A stretch of DNA of 64,000 nt from Kitasatospora sp. MAP5-34 (GTDB lineage: Bacteria > Actinomycetota > Actinomycetes > Streptomycetales > Streptomycetaceae), in the NCBI RefSeq assembly GCF_029894335.1, contig NZ_JARXZC010000002.1, positions 62,001 through 126,000 on the forward strand, given 5' to 3'. Below the pieces are notes generated by a model. The model did no database searches and had not been told where the DNA came from. It saw nothing but the letters and a program-made list of their open reading frames with translations. The translations under genes and the position numbers were made by a program. Every line of letters starts with the position of its first letter. Position 1 is the stretch's first letter. This document shows positions 34,742-43,425 of the stretch, in pieces.

Positions 34742-34825
34742 AACAAGGGGCGCGAGGGGCTTTGCGAAGCGGGAGGCTGCGGGTTGTGGCCTTCCGGATT
34801 CGCGCAGTTCCTCGCGCCCCTTGTT
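34742..34825. repeat. Imperfect palindromic intergenic repeat, copy 2
   Basis: An ~84-bp element has arms AACAAGGGGCGCGAGG and CCTCGCGCCCCTTGTT and core GCGGGAGGCTGCGGGTTGTGGCC-like. It matches the copy at 20070-20147 over almost its whole length, including the core. It fills the gap between the convergent DUF3145 and fabF genes. Confidence 0.8.
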
Positions 34826-34829
34826 ATGA

Positions 34830-36098
34830 CTAGACGGTGCGGAAGGCCAGCACCACGTTGTGGCCGCCGAAGCCGAACGAGTTGTTCAGGGCCGCGATCC
34901 GGCCCTCCTGCGGGAGCTTGCGGGGCTCGCCGCGTACGACGTCGCCGTCCACATCGTCGTCCAGGTCGTCGAGGTTGATGGTCGGCGGGGCGAGGCGGTT
35001 GTACAGGGCCAGCACGGTGGCGACGGTCTCGATGCCGCCGGCGCCGCCCAGCAGGTGGCCGGTCATCGACTTGGTGGCCGAGATCGCGATGTGCTCGACG
35101 TGCTCGCCGAGCTCCTTGCGCAGGGCCTTCAGCTCCGCGACATCGCCCTGCGGGGTCGAGGTGGCGTGCGCGTTGAGGTGGACGACCTCGGCCTTGTCGA
35201 GGTCGTTGTACTCGAAGAGGTGCGCGATGGCCCGTGCGATGCCCGCGCCGGTCGGCTCGGGCTGGGCGATGTGGTGGGCGTCCGAGGAGAGGCCCTGGCC
35301 CACCGCCTCGCAGTAGACCCGGACACCGCGCGCGGCGGCGTGCTCGGCCGACTCCAGCACGACCACGCCGGCACCCTCGCCGAGGACGAAGCCGTCACGG
35401 CCCTTGTCGTACGGGCGGGAGGCGCGCTGGGGCTCGTCGTTCTTCTTGGACATCGCCATCATGTTGGCGAAGGCCACGATCGGCAGCGGGTGGATGGCCG
35501 CCTCGGTGCCACCGGCGATCACCACGTCGGCGCGGCCGGTGCGGATCATCTCGATCGCGTAGCCGATCGCCTCGGCGCCGGAGGCGCAGGCGGAGACGGG
35601 GGTGTGCACACCCGCGCGGGCGCCGACCTCCAGACCGACGTTGGCCGCCGGGGAGTTGGGCATCAGCATCGGGACGGTGTGCGGGGAGACCTTGCGGACG
35701 CCCTTCTCCCGCAGTACGTCGTACTGGTCGAGAAGCGTCGTGACGCCGCCGATGCCGGACGCGATCACGGCGCCCAGCCGCTCGGGGGCGAGCTTGGAGG
35801 ACTCGTCGGTGGCGGGGGTCTCGAAACCGGCGTCGGCCCAGGCCTCGCGGGCGGCGATCAGCGCGAACTGCGCCGAGCGGTCCAGCTTGCGGGTCAGCGG
35901 GCGCGGCAGGATCTCGCCCGGTTCCACGGCCACTCGGGCGGCGATCCGGACGGGCAGGTCGGCGGCCCACTCCTCGGTCAGCGTGCCCACGCCGGAACGG
36001 CCGACGAGCAGGCCCTCCCAGAACGAGGCGGCGTCGCCGCCCAGCGGCGTGAAGGCGCCGATACCTGTGACGACCACGGTGCGATTTTCAGCGGTCAC
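34830..36098 (-). CDS. fabF: Beta-ketoacyl-ACP synthase II
   Basis: The 422-residue condensing enzyme of type II fatty-acid synthesis has the Cys-His-His triad: VSACASGAEAIG (nucleophile Cys), HLNAHATSTPQGD and KSMTGHLLGGAGG. The C-terminal NNSFGFGGHN loop is intact. It elongates acyl-ACP with malonyl-ACP. GTG 36098 is preferred, with AAGAAGAAG upstream; GTG 36116 would add KEEEP. It is the last gene of fabD-fabH-acpP-fabF. Confidence 0.96.
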   Translation of the reverse strand: MTAENRTVVVTGIGAFTPLGGDAASFWEGLLVGRSGVGTLTEEWAADLPVRIAARVAVEPGEILPRPLTRKLDRSAQFALIAAREAWADAGFETPATDESSKLAPERLGAVIASGIGGVTTLLDQYDVLREKGVRKVSPHTVPMLMPNSPAANVGLEVGARAGVHTPVSACASGAEAIGYAIEMIRTGRADVVIAGGTEAAIHPLPIVAFANMMAMSKKNDEPQRASRPYDKGRDGFVLGEGAGVVVLESAEHAAARGVRVYCEAVGQGLSSDAHHIAQPEPTGAGIARAIAHLFEYNDLDKAEVVHLNAHATSTPQGDVAELKALRKELGEHVEHIAISATKSMTGHLLGGAGGIETVATVLALYNRLAPPTINLDDLDDDVDGDVVRGEPRKLPQEGRIAALNNSFGFGGHNVVLAFRTV

Positions 36099-36240
36099 TG
36101 GTTCTTCTTCTTTCACGTGTGGCAGGGAGTGGCGGCGGAAGCCGAGAGTACGAAGTGGTGGGGGTGGTCGGCCGGGGAGCGGAACGCCCCCCGGCCGGAC
36201 CGGTCGGTCACGGGGACCGACGAGTTGTCGACGCGGACTG

Positions 36241-36489
36241 TCAGACGTCGGCGTTGGCGAGGATGAAGTCCACGGCGTCGCCGACGGTCTTCAGGTTCTT
36301 GACCTCGTCGTCCGGGATCTTCACCTCGAAGCGCTCCTCGGCGGCCACGACGACCTCGACCATGGACAGCGAGTCGACGTCCAGGTCATCGGTGAAGGAC
36401 TTGTCGAGCTCGACGTCCTCGGCCGGGATACCGGCGATCTCGTTGACGATCTCAGCGAGACCTTCCAGGACCTCTGCCTTGGTAGCCAT
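36241..36489 (-). CDS. acpP: Acyl carrier protein
   Basis: The 82-residue acidic four-helix protein has the phosphopantetheine site DVDSLSMVEVVV (Ser40). It carries growing acyl chains between FabD, FabH and FabF. It lies 142 bases before fabF and 111 after fabH in the operon. Confidence 0.97.
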   Translation of the reverse strand: MATKAEVLEGLAEIVNEIAGIPAEDVELDKSFTDDLDVDSLSMVEVVVAAEERFEVKIPDDEVKNLKTVGDAVDFILANADV

Positions 36490-36600
36490 AGTGGCTGCTC
36501 CTCTTCACTGTGGGTCGCCCACTGCCCGGGTGGGCAGTCGGCAGGTTTTCTGTCCCGCGCCCGCGGGTGCGGGACACGGTGGTCATACAGGCGGTGACGC

Positions 36601-37662
36601 CTAGGGGAGAGTAACGACTGTTGCGGCGTAGACCAGACCCGCCCCGAAGCCGATGATCAAGGCGAGGTCTCCGCTCCTCGCCTCGCCGCTCTCCAACATG
36701 CGCTCCATCGCCAGTGGGATGGAGGCCGCCGAGGTGTTGCCGGTCTCGGTGATGTCGCGGGCGACGGGTACCGAGTCGGGCAGCTGCAGCTTCTTGATCA
36801 TGGCATCGGTGATGCGCATGTTCGCCTGGTGCGGGATGAACGCGCCGAGCTGGTCGGCGGTCACACCGGCGGCGTCCAGCGCCTGCTGGGCCACCTTCGC
36901 CATCTCCCAGACGGCCCAACGGAAGACCGCCTGGCCCTCCATCCGGAGCGCGGGCCACTTCACCTGGGCGCCGACGCCGTTGACGGCGTCCTCCTTGGCG
37001 AACGCGGTGTCCCACGCCTGGGTCTGCGAGATGACGTCCTTCTGCGAACCGTCCGAGCCCCAGATCACCTTGCCGATACCGGGGGTGTCGGACGGGCCGA
37101 CGATGGCGGCGCCCGCGCCGTCGCCGAAGATGAAGGCCGTCGAACGGTCCGTCACATCGGTGAGGTCGCTGAGCCGTTCCACGCCGATCACGAGCACGTA
37201 CTCGGCGCTGCCGCCGCGCACCATACCGTCCGCCAGGCTCAGGCCGTAGCCGAAGCCCGCGCACGCCGCCGAGATGTCGAAGGCCGGGGCGGTGCCGCAG
37301 CCGAGCCGCTGGGCGATCTCGGTGGCGATGGCCGGCGTCTGCTTGAGGTGCGAGACCGTCGCGACGATCACGCCGCCGATCAGCTCGGGGGCGATCCCGG
37401 CCTGCGCGATCGCCTTGCCGGCGGCCTGCACCGACATCTCGGCGACGGTCTCCTCCGGGCCCGCCCAGCGACGCTCGGCGATGCCGCTGCGGGTCCGGAT
37501 CCACTCGTCCGAGGAGTCGATCCAGTTCAGCACCTCGGAGTTCGGGATCACCCGGACGGGTCGGTAGCCGCCCACGCCGTGGATCCGCGAGTACGCGGCG
37601 CCGACCGTGGGACGGATCTGCGCCGGCCCGGTCGGGGCGACGCCGGTCTCAGGGTTGCTCAT
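36601..37662 (-). CDS. fabH: Beta-ketoacyl-ACP synthase III
   Basis: The 353-residue enzyme starts fatty-acid chains from an acyl-CoA and malonyl-ACP. The triad is Cys in FDISAACAGFGYG, His in GAFIPHQANMRI and Asn in ITETGNTSAASIP. ATG 37662 overlaps the fabD stop (ATGA), so translation is coupled. In streptomycetes FabH accepts branched starters, giving iso/anteiso fatty acids; that is family knowledge. Confidence 0.96.
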   Translation of the reverse strand: MSNPETGVAPTGPAQIRPTVGAAYSRIHGVGGYRPVRVIPNSEVLNWIDSSDEWIRTRSGIAERRWAGPEETVAEMSVQAAGKAIAQAGIAPELIGGVIVATVSHLKQTPAIATEIAQRLGCGTAPAFDISAACAGFGYGLSLADGMVRGGSAEYVLVIGVERLSDLTDVTDRSTAFIFGDGAGAAIVGPSDTPGIGKVIWGSDGSQKDVISQTQAWDTAFAKEDAVNGVGAQVKWPALRMEGQAVFRWAVWEMAKVAQQALDAAGVTADQLGAFIPHQANMRITDAMIKKLQLPDSVPVARDITETGNTSAASIPLAMERMLESGEARSGDLALIIGFGAGLVYAATVVTLP

Positions 37663-38603
37663 CCGAGTCGCTCCTGACCGCCGTGCTCCTCGACCAGCGC
37701 TCGCGCCTTGTCGAGGTCGGCGGGGGCCTTGAGGGCGAGCGTCGCGACACCCTTGAGGTTGCGCTTGACCAGGCCGGTGAGGGTGCCGGCCGGAGCCAGC
37801 TCGATCACTGCGGTGGCACCCAGCTGCTGCAGCGTCTCCATGCACAGGTCCCAGCGGACCGGGTTGGAGACCTGCGACACCAGGCGGGCCAGCACCTCGG
37901 CACCGGAGTCGACGACCTCGCCGTCCCGGTTCGAGACGTACGCGACCTGCGGGTCGGCGACCTTCAGGCTCGGCGCCAGCTTGGCGAGCCGTTCGACGCC
38001 CGGAGCCATGTGCTCGGTGTGGAACGCGCCGGCGACCTTCAGCGGGATCACCCGGCTGCCGGCCGGCGGGTCGGCCCGCAGTGCTGCCAGCTGGTCCAGG
38101 GTGCCGGCCGCGACGATCTGGCCGCCACCGTTGTTGTTCGCCGCCGTCAGGCCGTGTTCGGCGAGCTTGGCCGCGACGAGCTCCGGATCCCCGCCCAGCA
38201 GGGCGGCCATCCCGGTCGGGGTGAGGGCGGCGGCGTCGGCCATCGCCAGGCTGCGCTCGCGGACAAAGGTGAGCGCGTCGTGCGCGTCGAGCACACCGGC
38301 GCAGGCGGCAGCGGTGATCTCGCCGACGCTGTGCCCGGCGACGGCGCCGACCAGCTTGCGGGCTTCGGCCTCGTCACCGAACAGGGCACGGGCGGTGAGC
38401 AGGCCCGCGGCGACCAGCAGCGGCTGGGCGACGGCGGTGTCCTTGATCTCCTCCTCGGTGCCCTCGGTGCCGAAGCGGACAAGGTCGAGCCCGGCGACGG
38501 CGGACCAGCGCTGCAGCCGGTCGTCCACGCCGGGCAGCTCCAGCCAGGAGCTGAGGAAGCCGGGAGTCTGGGCACCCTGTCCAGGGGCAACGATTACGAG
38601 CAC
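37659..38603 (-). CDS. fabD: Malonyl-CoA:ACP transacylase
   Basis: The 314-residue enzyme loads malonyl groups onto ACP. It has the GQGAQ oxyanion motif at residues 8-12, GHSVGE with nucleophile Ser92, and the His of GAFHTEHM. The start is GTG 38603 after AGAGGG. It is the first gene of the fab operon, 90 bases downstream of the fasR-like gene. Confidence 0.95.
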   Translation of the reverse strand: MLVIVAPGQGAQTPGFLSSWLELPGVDDRLQRWSAVAGLDLVRFGTEGTEEEIKDTAVAQPLLVAAGLLTARALFGDEAEARKLVGAVAGHSVGEITAAACAGVLDAHDALTFVRERSLAMADAAALTPTGMAALLGGDPELVAAKLAEHGLTAANNNGGGQIVAAGTLDQLAALRADPPAGSRVIPLKVAGAFHTEHMAPGVERLAKLAPSLKVADPQVAYVSNRDGEVVDSGAEVLARLVSQVSNPVRWDLCMETLQQLGATAVIELAPAGTLTGLVKRNLKGVATLALKAPADLDKARALVEEHGGQERLG

Positions 38604-38693
38604 GGTTCAACCCTCTCTCGCCGGGCGCCCGTGGGCGGGTAGGCGACGGTAACGAAGAAAAGCACCTCGGTTTGTGGAGTCCCTACAGCCTGG
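38604..38693 (-). promoter_or_regulatory. Predicted fabD promoter and FasR target region
   Basis: The 90-bp space between the FasR-like gene and fabD carries, on the minus strand, TGTAGGGACTCCACAAACC followed by CTTTTCTTCGTTACCGT. FasR of S. coelicolor is known to activate the fab operon from just upstream of fabD, so the site should be here. The exact half-sites are not resolved by eye. Confidence 0.4.
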
Positions 38694-40034
38694 TCACCCG
38701 TGTTCGACGCCCGAGCCGAGACGGCCCAGCGCAAGGGCGATGCGCAGGGTGAAGGCCGAACGCACGTCGGAGGGAGCATAGCCCGTGACGTCAGTCACAC
38801 GTCTGAGCCGGTAGCGCACGGTGTTCGGATGGACAAAGAGCATCCGGGCGGCACCCTCCAGCGAGGAGGCCTGTTCCAGGTAGACGCTCAGCGTCTCCAG
38901 GAGTGCCGATCCGGCCTCGTCGAGCGGTGTGTAGATCTCCTCCACCAGCTGCCGCCGGGCGGCCTGGTCGCCCGCGAGGGCGCGCTCGGGCAGCAGATCG
39001 TCCGCCGCCACCGGGCGGGGGGCGTCCGGCCAGGCGGCGCACGCCTTCAGGCCGGCTGCGGCGGCATGCGCGGACCTGGTCGCCGACAGCAGGTCACCGA
39101 CGGTCGGGCCGACCACCACCGGGCCGGGGGCGAACTGGCCGATCAGTGCCCGGGCGGCGTGCACGGGCTCCTTGTCGCCGCCCACCACGACCACCAGCCG
39201 TTTGCCCAACACACCGGTGAGGACGTGGAGTTTGGCGTACCGGGAGGCCCGTCGGATCGCCTCCACCACCAGCTCGCTGTCCCCGTCCGGGGCGCTGCCC
39301 ATGATGACCAGCACCTTGCTCGGCTGACCCCAGCCCAGCGCGGCGGCCCGGGAGAGCACTCCCTCGTCGGCGTCGCCGGAGAGCAGGCTGTTGACGACCA
39401 GCGCCTCCAGCCGGGCGTCCCAGGCGCCGCGTGCCTCGGCGGCCTGGGCATAGACCTGGGCGGTCGCGAAGGCGATCTCGCGGGCGTAGACCAGCACCGA
39501 TTCGCGCATCCCGGCCTCGTCACCGGGGGCGGCCACCTCCTCGATGGCCTCCTCCATCACCTCGATGGTGGTGCGGATCAGCTCGACGGTCTGCCGCAGG
39601 GTGATGGCCCTGGTCAGCTCGCGCGGCGCGGTGCCGAACACGTCCGTGCTGATCGCCTGCGGCGCCTCCGGGTGGCGGTACCACTCGGTGAAGGCGGCGA
39701 TACCGGCCTGCGCGACCAGCCCGATCCAGGAGCGGTGCTCCGGCGGCATCCGCCGGTACCAGCCCAACTGGTCGTCCATCCGGGCGATCGCGTTGGTCGC
39801 GAGCTTGCCCGAGGACTTCTCCAGCCGTTTGAGGGTCGCGGCGCGGAGTTCGGCCCGCTCGGTGGTGAGTCTGCGTTCCTGGGCCGTGAGGCGGCCGCGC
39901 CGGGCGGGGCGTGGTGTGTCGGGCGTCTTGCCGTCCGCAGGGTTGGCGGGCGCGGCCTCGGCCGGCGCCGCCTTCTTGGCGGCGGTCCTCTTGGCTGCGG
40001 TCTTCTTGTCGGAATTCGCTGAAGCGGCTGGCAC
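38694..40034 (-). CDS. fasR: PucR-family transcriptional regulator of fatty-acid synthesis (FasR-like)
   Basis: The 446-residue product (from GTG 40034; GTG 40052 is possible) has a Lys/Ala-rich N-terminus (TAAKRTAAKKAA). A ~270-residue sensory region follows, then a C-terminal PucR-type helix-turn-helix: SSLEGAARMLFVHPNTVRYRLRRVTDVTG. It lies immediately upstream of fabD in the same direction, the position of FasR in Streptomyces, where it activates fabD-H-acpP-F. The gene name rests on context plus domain layout. Confidence 0.85.
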   Translation of the reverse strand: MPAASANSDKKTAAKRTAAKKAAPAEAAPANPADGKTPDTPRPARRGRLTAQERRLTTERAELRAATLKRLEKSSGKLATNAIARMDDQLGWYRRMPPEHRSWIGLVAQAGIAAFTEWYRHPEAPQAISTDVFGTAPRELTRAITLRQTVELIRTTIEVMEEAIEEVAAPGDEAGMRESVLVYAREIAFATAQVYAQAAEARGAWDARLEALVVNSLLSGDADEGVLSRAAALGWGQPSKVLVIMGSAPDGDSELVVEAIRRASRYAKLHVLTGVLGKRLVVVVGGDKEPVHAARALIGQFAPGPVVVGPTVGDLLSATRSAHAAAAGLKACAAWPDAPRPVAADDLLPERALAGDQAARRQLVEEIYTPLDEAGSALLETLSVYLEQASSLEGAARMLFVHPNTVRYRLRRVTDVTGYAPSDVRSAFTLRIALALGRLGSGVEHG

Positions 40035-40137
40035 AGGACAAGACTGCCTCACGGCGGCGGGTGCTCGCGCACGGCCCCACCGGATCGGCCGGGTGGCCCA
40101 GGTCACACCGACTGCCGCACCCGATACGGTGGGAGCC

Positions 40138-40914
40138 GTGACCGACCTACCCGCCCGCCCCCGAGCCGACCTCCGCCGCGCCGCCGAGCGCTACCGCTCC
40201 GCCCCTGTCGAAGGCATCGACACCCGGCACGCGTTCTCCTTCGCAGGCCACTACGACCCGAAGAACACCCACTTCGGAGCCCTGCTGGCCTGCAACGAGG
40301 AGCTGCTCGAGCCCGGCGCCGGCTACGACGAGCACAAGCACCGGGACACCGAGATCCTCACCTGGGTGGTCGAGGGCGCACTCGCCCACCGCGACAGCGA
40401 CGGCCACGCGGGCATCGTCCGCCCGGGCATGATCCAGCACCTCGGCGCCGGCACCGGTGTCACCCACACGGAGCGCAACGCGGGCGGCGCGGAGGTGCCG
40501 GTGCGGTTCGTCCAGATGTGGCTGCAGCCGGACACCTTCGACGCACCGCCCGCGTACGGGCTGCGCAAGGTCGAGCCGTCGGCCGACGGACTCACCCTGC
40601 TGGCCTCGGGGTTGGACCGCGACGCCGGGACCACCGCGCTACGGCTGCGCCGCAGCGACGCGGCGCTGTACCTGGTCACGGCCGAACCCTGGCAACCGCT
40701 GCCCGAACTGCCGCAGGCCCCTTACCGCTACCTGCACCTGACGGCCGGTTCGCTCGGCTACCGCACCGTGCCGGGCCCGCACGGCAGCGGCCGGTCGATG
40801 GACCCCGGTGACAGCGTCCGCGTCACCGGCCCCGCGTTCGCCGACCCCACGGCGGGGGCGGCGGGGGCGGAGCTGCTGCTCTGGGAGATGCACTCGCCGG
40901 TCCTCTTCGGCTGA
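40138..40914 (+). CDS. Pirin family protein (bicupin)
   Basis: The 258-residue product has N-terminal cupin metal-site features HAFSFAGHYDPKNTHFG, YDEHKHRDTEILTWVVEG and GVTHTERNAG. The His/Glu set resembles pirin-type quercetin dioxygenase-like proteins. The C-terminal cupin is degenerate. Function ranges from redox-sensitive regulation to flavonoid oxidation in known members; which applies is unknown. The start is GTG 40138, with GGTGGGAG upstream. It is divergent from the FasR gene by 103 bp. Confidence 0.87.
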   Translation: MTDLPARPRADLRRAAERYRSAPVEGIDTRHAFSFAGHYDPKNTHFGALLACNEELLEPGAGYDEHKHRDTEILTWVVEGALAHRDSDGHAGIVRPGMIQHLGAGTGVTHTERNAGGAEVPVRFVQMWLQPDTFDAPPAYGLRKVEPSADGLTLLASGLDRDAGTTALRLRRSDAALYLVTAEPWQPLPELPQAPYRYLHLTAGSLGYRTVPGPHGSGRSMDPGDSVRVTGPAFADPTAGAAGAELLLWEMHSPVLFG

Positions 40915-40937
40915 GGGCAACCACGCGGGGGCGACCG

Positions 40938-41771
40938 TCAGCTGCGGAGTTCGTCGAGCACTGCGTCGGTGAAGGCCGGCCAGGCCTCTGCGGCCCACGG
41001 GCCGAAGTCGCGGTCGGTGAGGGCGATGCAGGCCGCGTCCGCCACCGGGTCCACCCAGAGGAAGGTGCCGGACTGGCCGAAGTGGCCGAAGGTCTCGGGT
41101 GAGTTGGTGGTGCCCGTCCAGTGCGGGGACTTGTCGCCGCGGATCTCGAAGCCGAGGCCCCAGTCGTTGGGGCGGCGGTGGCCGAAGCCGGGCAGTACGC
41201 CGCTGAGTCCGGGGAAGGCGACCTCGCGGGTGGCGGTGTGCACCGTGGACGGGTCCAGCAGCTTGGGCGCCTGCAGCTCGGCGGCGAACCGCGCGAGGTC
41301 GGCCACCGTGGAGAGCCCGCCCGCGCCGGCGGGGGAGCGGTGCGCGGTGTTGAGCAGCGTCGCCCGCATCCCGAGCGGTTCGAACACCGCCTCCGCCGCG
41401 TACTGCGCGAAGTGGATGCCGGAGGCTGCGGTGAGCGCCTCGGCCAGTACGTCGAACCCGGCGTTCGAGTAAAGCCGCCGGGTGCCGGGCGCGGCCATCA
41501 CCCGGCGCTCGTCGAAGGCCAGCCCCGAGGTGTGCGCCAGCAGGTGCCGCACCGTCGACCCCTCCGGGCCCGCCGGGTCGTCCAGCTCGAACACGCCCTC
41601 CTCGACCGCGACCAGCACGGTGTACGCGCTGAGCAGCTTGGTCACCGACGCCAGCGGGAACAGCCGCTCCTGCGGCCCGTTCTCGCCCAGCAGCGCGCCG
41701 TCCGCACCCCGTACCACCGCAGCCGCCGCGTTGGGCACCGGCCAGTCCTCGATCATCCGCAAGCTCTGCAT
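40938..41771 (-). CDS. Serine hydrolase of the beta-lactamase/DD-peptidase (class C-like) family
   Basis: The 277-residue product has PLASVTKLLSAYTV with the SxxK nucleophile near residue 43, YSNAGFDVL (YSN motif), and GHFGQSGTFLWVDP (HxG triad equivalent). HLLAHTSGLAFDERR is the usual family signature. No signal peptide is seen, so a cytoplasmic esterase or peptidase is more likely than a secreted beta-lactamase. It converges on the pirin gene (23-bp gap). Confidence 0.87.
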   Translation of the reverse strand: MQSLRMIEDWPVPNAAAAVVRGADGALLGENGPQERLFPLASVTKLLSAYTVLVAVEEGVFELDDPAGPEGSTVRHLLAHTSGLAFDERRVMAAPGTRRLYSNAGFDVLAEALTAASGIHFAQYAAEAVFEPLGMRATLLNTAHRSPAGAGGLSTVADLARFAAELQAPKLLDPSTVHTATREVAFPGLSGVLPGFGHRRPNDWGLGFEIRGDKSPHWTGTTNSPETFGHFGQSGTFLWVDPVADAACIALTDRDFGPWAAEAWPAFTDAVLDELRS

Positions 41772-41815
41772 GCGCCGACTCTAACGACTCACCCGGCGGT
41801 GCCGGAGTGGCAGGC

Positions 41816-41846
41816 TTGCTTGGAGTGCGCTCTAACTCTGTAACTT
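41816..41846 (+). promoter_or_regulatory. MerR-type promoter with 19-bp spacer and internal operator
   Basis: TTGCTT (-35, 41816-41821) and TAACTT (-10, 41841-41846) are separated by 19 bp. The spacer contains the dyad TTGGAGTGCGCTCTAA (41820-41835). Over-long spacers with a central dyad are the hallmark of MerR-activated promoters. It drives the merR-aldo/keto reductase operon, implying autoregulation. Confidence 0.75.
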
Positions 41847-41878
41847 TTCATTCGTCGCCGAGAACCGGGAGTTACACG

Positions 41879-42379
41879 ATGGCAACGCTCGCACCGATCC
41901 GCCTTGATCTGCTGAGCTGCAGCGAGGCCTTCAACACGGCGACCGCCGACGCGGACCGGAACCCCCGGCACAGCATCGGCGAGGTCTCCGCCGCGAGCGG
42001 GCTGACCGCCCACACCCTCCGCTGGTACGAGCGGATCGGTCTGCTCGACGCGGTCGACCGCTCGCACTCCGGCCAGCGCCGCTACAGCGACGCCGACCTG
42101 GCCCGGCTCGCCTTCCTCGGACGGCTGCGGCTGACCGGCATGCCGGTCGCCGACATGCTCCGCTATGTGGAGCTGGTCCGGGCCGGCGAGCACACCTACG
42201 ACGACCGGCGCGACCTGCTGGTCGCCCACCGCGAGGAAGTCCGGCAGAAGATCGCCGATCTGCATGCGACCCTCGCCGTCCTCGACTACAAGATCGACCT
42301 GTACTCCCACAAGGCCGACACCCGCACCCCGCAAACCCGTACTCCCGCACGTATCGGAACAGACAGGAAGAGCGCATGA
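41879..42379 (+). CDS. MerR-family transcriptional regulator
   Basis: The 166-residue product has a ~30-residue N-terminal extension, then the MerR HTH SIGEVSAASGLTAHTLRWYERIGLLD, wing HSGQRRYSDADLARLAFLGRLRLTGMPVADM, and a long dimerisation helix VRQKIADLHATLAVLDYKIDLYS. There is no metal-binding Cys cluster at the C-terminus, so a redox or small-molecule signal is likely. The stop overlaps the aldo/keto reductase start by 4 bases (ATGA). It follows its own 19-bp-spacer promoter. Confidence 0.93.
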   Translation: MATLAPIRLDLLSCSEAFNTATADADRNPRHSIGEVSAASGLTAHTLRWYERIGLLDAVDRSHSGQRRYSDADLARLAFLGRLRLTGMPVADMLRYVELVRAGEHTYDDRRDLLVAHREEVRQKIADLHATLAVLDYKIDLYSHKADTRTPQTRTPARIGTDRKSA

Positions 42380-43380
42380 GCCTCCCCACCACCGTTCTCG
42401 GCACCAACGGCCCCACCGTCGGCATCCAGGGCCTCGGCTGCATGGGCATGAGCGAGTTCTACGGCCCCACCGACGCCGCCGAGGCGCTGGCGACGCTGGA
42501 CTCCGCCCTGGAGCTCGGAGTCACCCTCTTCGACACCGCCGACGTGTACGGCTCCGGCGCGAACGAGGAGCTGATCGGCCCGTTCGTCCGGGCCAATCGC
42601 GACCAGGTCGTGCTGGCCACCAAGTTCGGCATCGAGCGCCGCGCGGACGACATCAGCTACCGGGGTTTCAACAACGACCCGGCGTACGTCCGGACCGCCG
42701 TGGACGCCTCGCTGCGCCGCCTCGGCGTGGACGTCATCGACGTCTACTACATGCACCGACGCGACCCCGCCGTCCCGCTCGCCGACTCGGTCGGGGCGAT
42801 GGCGGAGCTGGTCCGGGCCGGCAAGGTGCGGCACCTCGGGCTCTCCGAGGTGACCGGTGACGAGCTGCGCGAGGCGTACGCCGTGCACCCGATCGCCGCC
42901 CTGCAGTCCGAGTGGTCGATCTTCTCCCGGGACGTCGAGCGGACGGCCGTCCCGGCCGCCGCCGAACTCGGCGTCGCCTTCGTGCCGTACTCGCCGCTCG
43001 GGCGCGGCTTCCTCACCGGCGCGTTCACCGCCGCCGAGGAGCTGAGCAAGGACGACTACCGCCGTCACCACCCGCAGTTCAGCGGCCCCAACGCGGCCCG
43101 GAACGCCGCCCTGGTGGCCCCGATCCAGAAGATCGCCGCAGGCAGGGGCGTCAGCGCCGCGCAGGTCGCACTCGCCTGGGTCCAGCAGCGCGCCGAGGTC
43201 CACGGCCTGACGGTCGTCCCGATCCCCGGCACCCGCAAGCGCACCCGGCTGGCCGAGAACACCGCAGCGGCCACCCTGCGGCTCACCACCGAGGAACTCG
43301 CCGAACTGGAGCCGATCGCGGCCCAGGTCGCCGGCAACCGCTACGCCGACATGACCTTCACCTCGGCGGGTCGGGAGTAG
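42376..43380 (+). CDS. Aldo/keto reductase
   Basis: The 334-residue TIM-barrel NADPH oxidoreductase has its catalytic tetrad in order: Asp in TLFDTADVYG, Tyr in the same motif, Lys in VLATKFG and His in YYMHRRDP. The C-terminal NADPH site VVPIPGTRKRTRLAENTAAATL is typical of the YghZ/YakC-like subgroup. It is translationally coupled to the MerR regulator, which presumably induces it in response to its substrate or to electrophile stress. Confidence 0.94.
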   Translation: MSLPTTVLGTNGPTVGIQGLGCMGMSEFYGPTDAAEALATLDSALELGVTLFDTADVYGSGANEELIGPFVRANRDQVVLATKFGIERRADDISYRGFNNDPAYVRTAVDASLRRLGVDVIDVYYMHRRDPAVPLADSVGAMAELVRAGKVRHLGLSEVTGDELREAYAVHPIAALQSEWSIFSRDVERTAVPAAAELGVAFVPYSPLGRGFLTGAFTAAEELSKDDYRRHHPQFSGPNAARNAALVAPIQKIAAGRGVSAAQVALAWVQQRAEVHGLTVVPIPGTRKRTRLAENTAAATLRLTTEELAELEPIAAQVAGNRYADMTFTSAGRE

Positions 43381-43390
43381 CGTTTCGCTT

Positions 43391-43419
43391 GGGGGCGCGG
43401 GGCTCTCCCCCGCGCCCCC
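43391..43419. terminator. Bidirectional terminator between convergent genes
   Basis: A 12-bp GC stem (GGGGGCGCGGGG with CCCCGCGCCCCC, 5-base loop) fills the 45-bp gap between the aldo/keto reductase and TIGR03086 stops. Confidence 0.85.
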
Positions 43420-43425
43420 GAATAG

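Noticed and set aside
34742..34825. The palindromic repeat as a small RNA gene or riboswitch
   Set aside because: It lies between two convergent stops with no promoter visible and has a matching copy elsewhere; a repeat/terminator is the simpler reading.
34830..38603. fabD-fabH-acpP-fabF as part of a polyketide cluster
   Set aside because: Gene order, sequences and the adjacent FasR-like regulator are those of the housekeeping fatty-acid operon; no cyclase, aromatase or tailoring genes are present.
40938..41771. The SxxK serine hydrolase as a resistance beta-lactamase
   Set aside because: No signal peptide and the motifs fit the broad esterase/DD-peptidase-like family rather than class A or C beta-lactamases.
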